This document shows, one piece after another, positions 14,105 through 17,459 of a stretch of 17,459 bases of DNA. The DNA is taken from NCBI GenBank assembly GCA_900556845.1, contig USQO01000040.1:1-17459 (forward strand), written 5' to 3'. The notes below the pieces were generated by a model, which saw nothing but the letters and a program-made list of their open reading frames with translations, searched no databases and was not told where the DNA came from. Source of the stretch: an uncultured Bacteroides sp. GTDB lineage: Bacteria; Bacteroidota; Bacteroidia; Bacteroidales; Bacteroidaceae. The position numbers and the translations under genes are program-made. The stretch's first letter is position 1. Each line of letters opens with the position of its first letter.

Positions 14105-15769
14105 ATGATAAAAAAGGTATGGATAATGACTTTGCTGGGATTGCTGTTCCTGGCAAAGCTACAGGCACAAGTAGACACTTCTTTTATTTCTCCGTTCAAG
14201 TTTCCGCTTTTGCTCAGTGCGAATTTCGGTGAGTTGAGGCCGAATCACTTTCACAATGGTATTGATATCAAGACGCAGGGGGTAACGGGCAAGCCTATTT
14301 ACTGTATAGCCGACGGTTATGTGTCGCGCATTCTGGTATTGCATGGAGGTTACGGACAAGCATTGTTTGTGACACATCCCAACGGATATACGTCCGTATA
14401 CGGTCATGTCATAAAATTTGCTCCTGCTATCCAGAAATATTTGCGTGCCTATCAATATAGACATGAAACGTTTGTAGCCGATGTGCGTCCCGAACCGGGC
14501 GAACTGTCATTCCGGCAGGGAGAGCTGATTGCCTTGAGTGGAAACGAAGGAGCATCGGCAGGACCTCATCTGCACCTCGAACTGCGCCGTACTGATACAG
14601 GTGAGTATGTAGACCCTTTACCCTTTTTCAAGCGTTATCTGAAAGACTCCAAAGCACCGACAGCTTCGCTGGTTGCCTTTTATCCGAAAAGAGGAGAGGG
14701 GGTAGTGCAGGGAAACAGCCGGAAGGTGCTTGTTCCTGTCGGACAGTTGGCACAGACGTTCACGGCATGGGGAAAGATTTCTACCGGTATTGTAGCGAAG
14801 GATTACATGGACGGGACTTCCAACTTTTACGGTGTGCACGAAGTTACGCTTTACGTTGATTCGCTGCAGGTTTTCCACAGTGTTACCGATTGTGTGGCAG
14901 CCGATGAAAACCGGATGATAAACGGTTTTACCGATTACGAAGAACTGGAGAATACCCGTCGGCTGATTATGCGTTCGCATCGTCTGCCGGGCAATAAACT
15001 GCGTTTGCTGCAGACGGCTTCCGATAATGGATGGGTGAACATAGACGAAGAAAGAGATTATTATTTCCGGTATGTCTTGCGGGATGGTTTTGGCAACAAG
15101 AGGAGCTACTCCTTCAAGGTACGGGGTAAAAAACAGGAAATACCTGCCTTTGAGCCCGATGCCAATACTCAATTTCTATCTTGCAATCAGACCAATGTTG
15201 TACAGCTGCCGGGTATGCAGATGACATTGTCAAAGGGGATGCTCTATGATGATACCTGGTTGAAGACCCATGTCGTAGAGGATTCTTCGGCCATCTCATT
15301 CAGTTACCAACTGGAAGCCAAGGGAACTCCCTTGCATACGTATTGTCCGATTTCAATTGGGGTGCGCAACCTGCCTGTTTCCGATACTGGAAAATATTAT
15401 GTATCTTTCCGCCGTGGAAACTGGAGCTACAGTGCGGGAGGAACCTATAAAGATGGCTGGATGACGGCTAAGGTGCGCGACTTGGGTACTTATACCGTTC
15501 GGATAGATACTGTGCCTCCGGTGGTTACTCCGCTGGGGAAGAATACCTGGCGCTCTACGCGTAACATACGCATCAAGGTTAAGGATAATGCTACCGGAAT
15601 AGCAACCTACAAGGTGTACGTCGACGGTAAGTTTGTATTGTTCGGACTGAAGAAGGGTGTACTGGTAATTCAGGATCCGGAGAAAATAAAGAAAGGAGTA
15701 CCCCATAAGCTGGAACTTTGGGTGACAGATGCCTGCGGGAACGAGACCTACCGCAAGTATGCATTTTAA
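14105..15769 (+). CDS. Exported M23-family metallopeptidase
   Basis: This 554-residue protein has a signal peptide (about 1-21, ending KLQAQ, no lipobox) and is predicted periplasmic or outer-membrane associated. The LytM/M23 domain (about 35-180) cuts peptide cross-links in peptidoglycan with one zinc ion. Its ligands are visible as HNGID (H50, D54) and HLHLE (H155, H157), with the typical GYGQALFVTHPNGYTSVYGHV strand pair between. The domain looks catalytically intact. It carries an insert of about 20 residues (QYRHETFVADVRPEPGE) between core strands. The rest (180-554) is strand-rich, with an Ig-like end (VKDNATGIATYKVYVDG), a layout usual in Bacteroidetes. A C69 peptidase follows 34 bp downstream, probably in the same transcript. 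Confidence 0.92.
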   Translation: MIKKVWIMTLLGLLFLAKLQAQVDTSFISPFKFPLLLSANFGELRPNHFHNGIDIKTQGVTGKPIYCIADGYVSRILVLHGGYGQALFVTHPNGYTSVYGHVIKFAPAIQKYLRAYQYRHETFVADVRPEPGELSFRQGELIALSGNEGASAGPHLHLELRRTDTGEYVDPLPFFKRYLKDSKAPTASLVAFYPKRGEGVVQGNSRKVLVPVGQLAQTFTAWGKISTGIVAKDYMDGTSNFYGVHEVTLYVDSLQVFHSVTDCVAADENRMINGFTDYEELENTRRLIMRSHRLPGNKLRLLQTASDNGWVNIDEERDYYFRYVLRDGFGNKRSYSFKVRGKKQEIPAFEPDANTQFLSCNQTNVVQLPGMQMTLSKGMLYDDTWLKTHVVEDSSAISFSYQLEAKGTPLHTYCPISIGVRNLPVSDTGKYYVSFRRGNWSYSAGGTYKDGWMTAKVRDLGTYTVRIDTVPPVVTPLGKNTWRSTRNIRIKVKDNATGIATYKVYVDGKFVLFGLKKGVLVIQDPEKIKKGVPHKLELWVTDACGNETYRKYAF

Positions 15770-15803
15770 ATAAAAGGATTATTAATAATAAAAACAAGTG
15801 AAT

Positions 15804-17410
15804 ATGAAAAAAGTAATGATGGCTGTATTGTTGCTTACAGCCTTTGTAGTGAAAGGTTGGGCATGTACCAACTTCATTGTGGGCAAGAATGCCTCGACCG
15901 ACGGTTCGGTTATCGTATCTTATTCGGCCGACTCGTACGGTATGTTCGGCTATCTGTATCATTATCCTGCAGCTCAGCATGAAAAGGGAGCAATGCGCGA
16001 TATTTATGACTGGGATTCGGGCAAATATCTGGGTCAGATTAAGGAAGCAGAGCAGACTTATAACGTAATCGGTAACATGAATGAGTTTCAGGTTACCATT
16101 GCCGAAACTACATTTGGTGGCCGTCCGGAGCTGGTAAATCCTTCGGGTATTATGGACTACGGAAGCTTGATTTACGTAGCTTTGCAGCGTTCGCGCACTG
16201 CTAAGGAAGCAATCAAGGTGATGACAGACCTGGTTAAGGAATATGGCTATTACAGCAGCGGTGAGTCTTTCTCTATTGCCGACCCTAATGAGGCATGGAT
16301 TATGGAAATGATTGGTAAAGGTCCCGAAGTGAAAGGTGCTGTTTGGGTTGCCGTTCGTATTCCGGATGACTGTATCGCAGCACATGCTAACCAGAGCCGT
16401 ATCCGTAAGTTTGACATGAAGGACAAAGACAACTGTCTGTATTCGCCTGATGTTATCTCTTTTGCACGCGAAAAAGGATATTTCAACGGTCTGAACAAGG
16501 ACTTCAGTTTTGCAGATGCGTATTGTCCGCTGGATTTCGGTGGTTTGCGTGCTTGTGATGCCCGTGTATGGAGTTTCTTCAACATGTTCAACAGTACGAT
16601 GAAAGCTTACCTTCCTTATATAAAAGGTGAAAGTACCGAGGCAATGCCGCTTTATATCAAAGCCGACCGCAAACTTTCTGTTCGTGATATTCAGAAAGCA
16701 ATGCGTGACCATTATGAAGGTACTCCGCTGGATATTACCAAGGACTTGGGTGCTGGTCCGTTTAATACTCCTTATCGTCTTTCACCGCTGACTTTCAAGG
16801 TAGACGGTCAGGAATACTTCAACGAACGTCCTATCTCTACCCAGCAGTCGGCATTTACTTTCGTGGCACAGATGCGTTCTTTCTTGCCCGATGCAGTAGG
16901 TGGAGTGATGTGGTACGGACTGGACGATGCCAACATGACTGTATATACACCGGTATATTGCTGTACAGACAAGGTACCCCACTGTTATGCTGAAGGAGAA
17001 GGCGACTGTGTTACATTCTCATGGAACTCTGCTTTCTGGATTTACAACTGGGTAGCCGATATGATTCGTCCGCGCTACAGTCTGATGATTGAAGATATGC
17101 GTGCCGTACAGAACGGACTGGAAGACACATACGCTACTGCTCAGAGTGGTGTGGAAGCTGCTGCTGTAAAACTGATGGAAACAGACGAGAAGGCTGCTAA
17201 AGACTTCCTTACTAATTATACAGGCATGGCTGCACAGACAGCTGTAGACAGTTGGAAGAAGCTGGGCGAATTCCTGATTGTCCGTTATAACGATGGAGCT
17301 GTAAAGAAAATGAAAAACGGTAAGTTGGTTCGTCCTGAAACCGGAAATGTGGCTCCGCTGGAACGTCCGGGATATCCGCAAGAGTTCTTGAAAGAGCTGG
17401 TTAAGTCTAC
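15804..17410 (+). CDS. Exported C69-family dipeptidase, 3' end cut by contig end
   Basis: 535 codons are visible before the adapter; no stop is reached, and the frame that continues through the adapter is artificial. Residues 1-20 form a signal peptide ending KGWA, and Cys21 follows in ACTNFIVGKNAS. In the C69 (PepD-like) family this N-terminal cysteine is the Ntn-hydrolase nucleophile exposed by processing. It is not a lipobox cysteine because position -3 is glycine. Later landmarks are ADSYGMFGYLYHYPA, the TFGGRPELV segment, ESFSIADPNEAWIMEMIG and AHANQSRIRKF. Family members hydrolyse dipeptides and amide bonds. Length suggests that only a short tail is missing. It follows the M23 gene by 34 bp without a terminator, which suggests joint work on wall or dietary peptides. 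Confidence 0.93.
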
Positions 17411-17459
17411 CTGTCTCTTATACACATCTCCGAGCCCACGAGACCGGAGCCTATCTCGT
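17411..17459 (+). other. Nextera read-2 adapter, i7 index and P7 start (artefact)
   Basis: Bases 17411-17444 match the complement of the Nextera read-2 adapter, from CTGTCTCTTATACACATCT to CCGAGCCCACGAGAC. CGGAGCCT (17445-17452) sits exactly where the i7 index belongs and agrees with Nextera XT index N720 as I remember it. ATCTCGT (17453-17459) is the start of the P7 sequence. None of this is genomic. Confidence 0.98.

Noticed and set aside
15591..16712. Open frame of 373 codons on the minus strand
   Set aside because: It overlaps the M23 gene end and the clear C69 peptidase, which has a signal peptide and family motifs on the plus strand.
17411..17459. Continuation of the C69 reading frame to the end of the window
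   Set aside because: These bases are sequencing adapter, so the encoded residues are not real.

Overview
The window is a 17.4 kb metagenome-style contig from a gut Bacteroidales bacterium, most likely Bacteroides or Phocaeicola; I cannot place the species. The reasons are: protein families largely confined to this order (DUF3843-like, DUF6621-like, PepSY-like lipoproteins, the AAA-ATPase-like/PD-(D/E)XK family), a lipoprotein with the acidic SDDDD surface-export signal, and repeated Bacteroidetes-type promoters (-7 box TAnnTTTG, -33 box TTTG or TTG) with few Shine-Dalgarno sites. Both ends are library artefacts. Bases 1-36 carry the Nextera read-1 adapter and 17411-17459 carry the Nextera read-2 adapter, an i7 index and the start of P7, so genomic DNA is only 37-17410.

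Layout. 37-420: a small orphan ORF resembling the C-terminal domain of cyclomaltodextrinases, followed by a strong terminator. 421-1680: a membrane acyltransferase. 1648-4021 (minus): an MFS exporter and a DUF3843-like protein in a tight operon (stop-to-start gap 2 nt). 4079-5472: a TlpA-like thioredoxin lipoprotein meets a membrane-anchored protein of unknown function stop to stop with no base between. 5441-6972: a lipoprotein with three PepSY-like units, closed by a hairpin shared with the next convergent gene. 6977-8212 (minus): an ATPase of the AAA-ATPase-like/PD-(D/E)XK family whose nuclease domain has been lost by an internal deletion, with the old C-terminal tail still readable out of frame. 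8261-10960 (minus): clpB with its terminator and a good ribosome binding site.

11157-12728: a DUF6621-like gene and a LysR-type regulator form an operon. They converge on a YeiH-family sulfate/sulfite exporter (12819-13895, minus). This resembles the YeiE/YeiH regulator-exporter pairing of enterobacteria. A LysR-type dyad (ATAAC-N5-GTTAT, 13992-14008) lies about 63 bp upstream of the predicted yeiH transcription start, the classical position for a LysR recognition site. 14037-17410: an exported M23 metallopeptidase and an exported C69 peptidase, 34 bp apart and probably co-transcribed; the second is cut near its C terminus by the contig end.

Most of the window is ordinary core genome, with no insertion sequence, tRNA, rRNA or CRISPR array seen. 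The best leads are the deletion scar in the ATPase/nuclease gene, the LysR-YeiH module with its candidate operator, the orphan glycosidase domain, and the untrimmed adapters at both ends. No gap between genes exceeds 300 bases.
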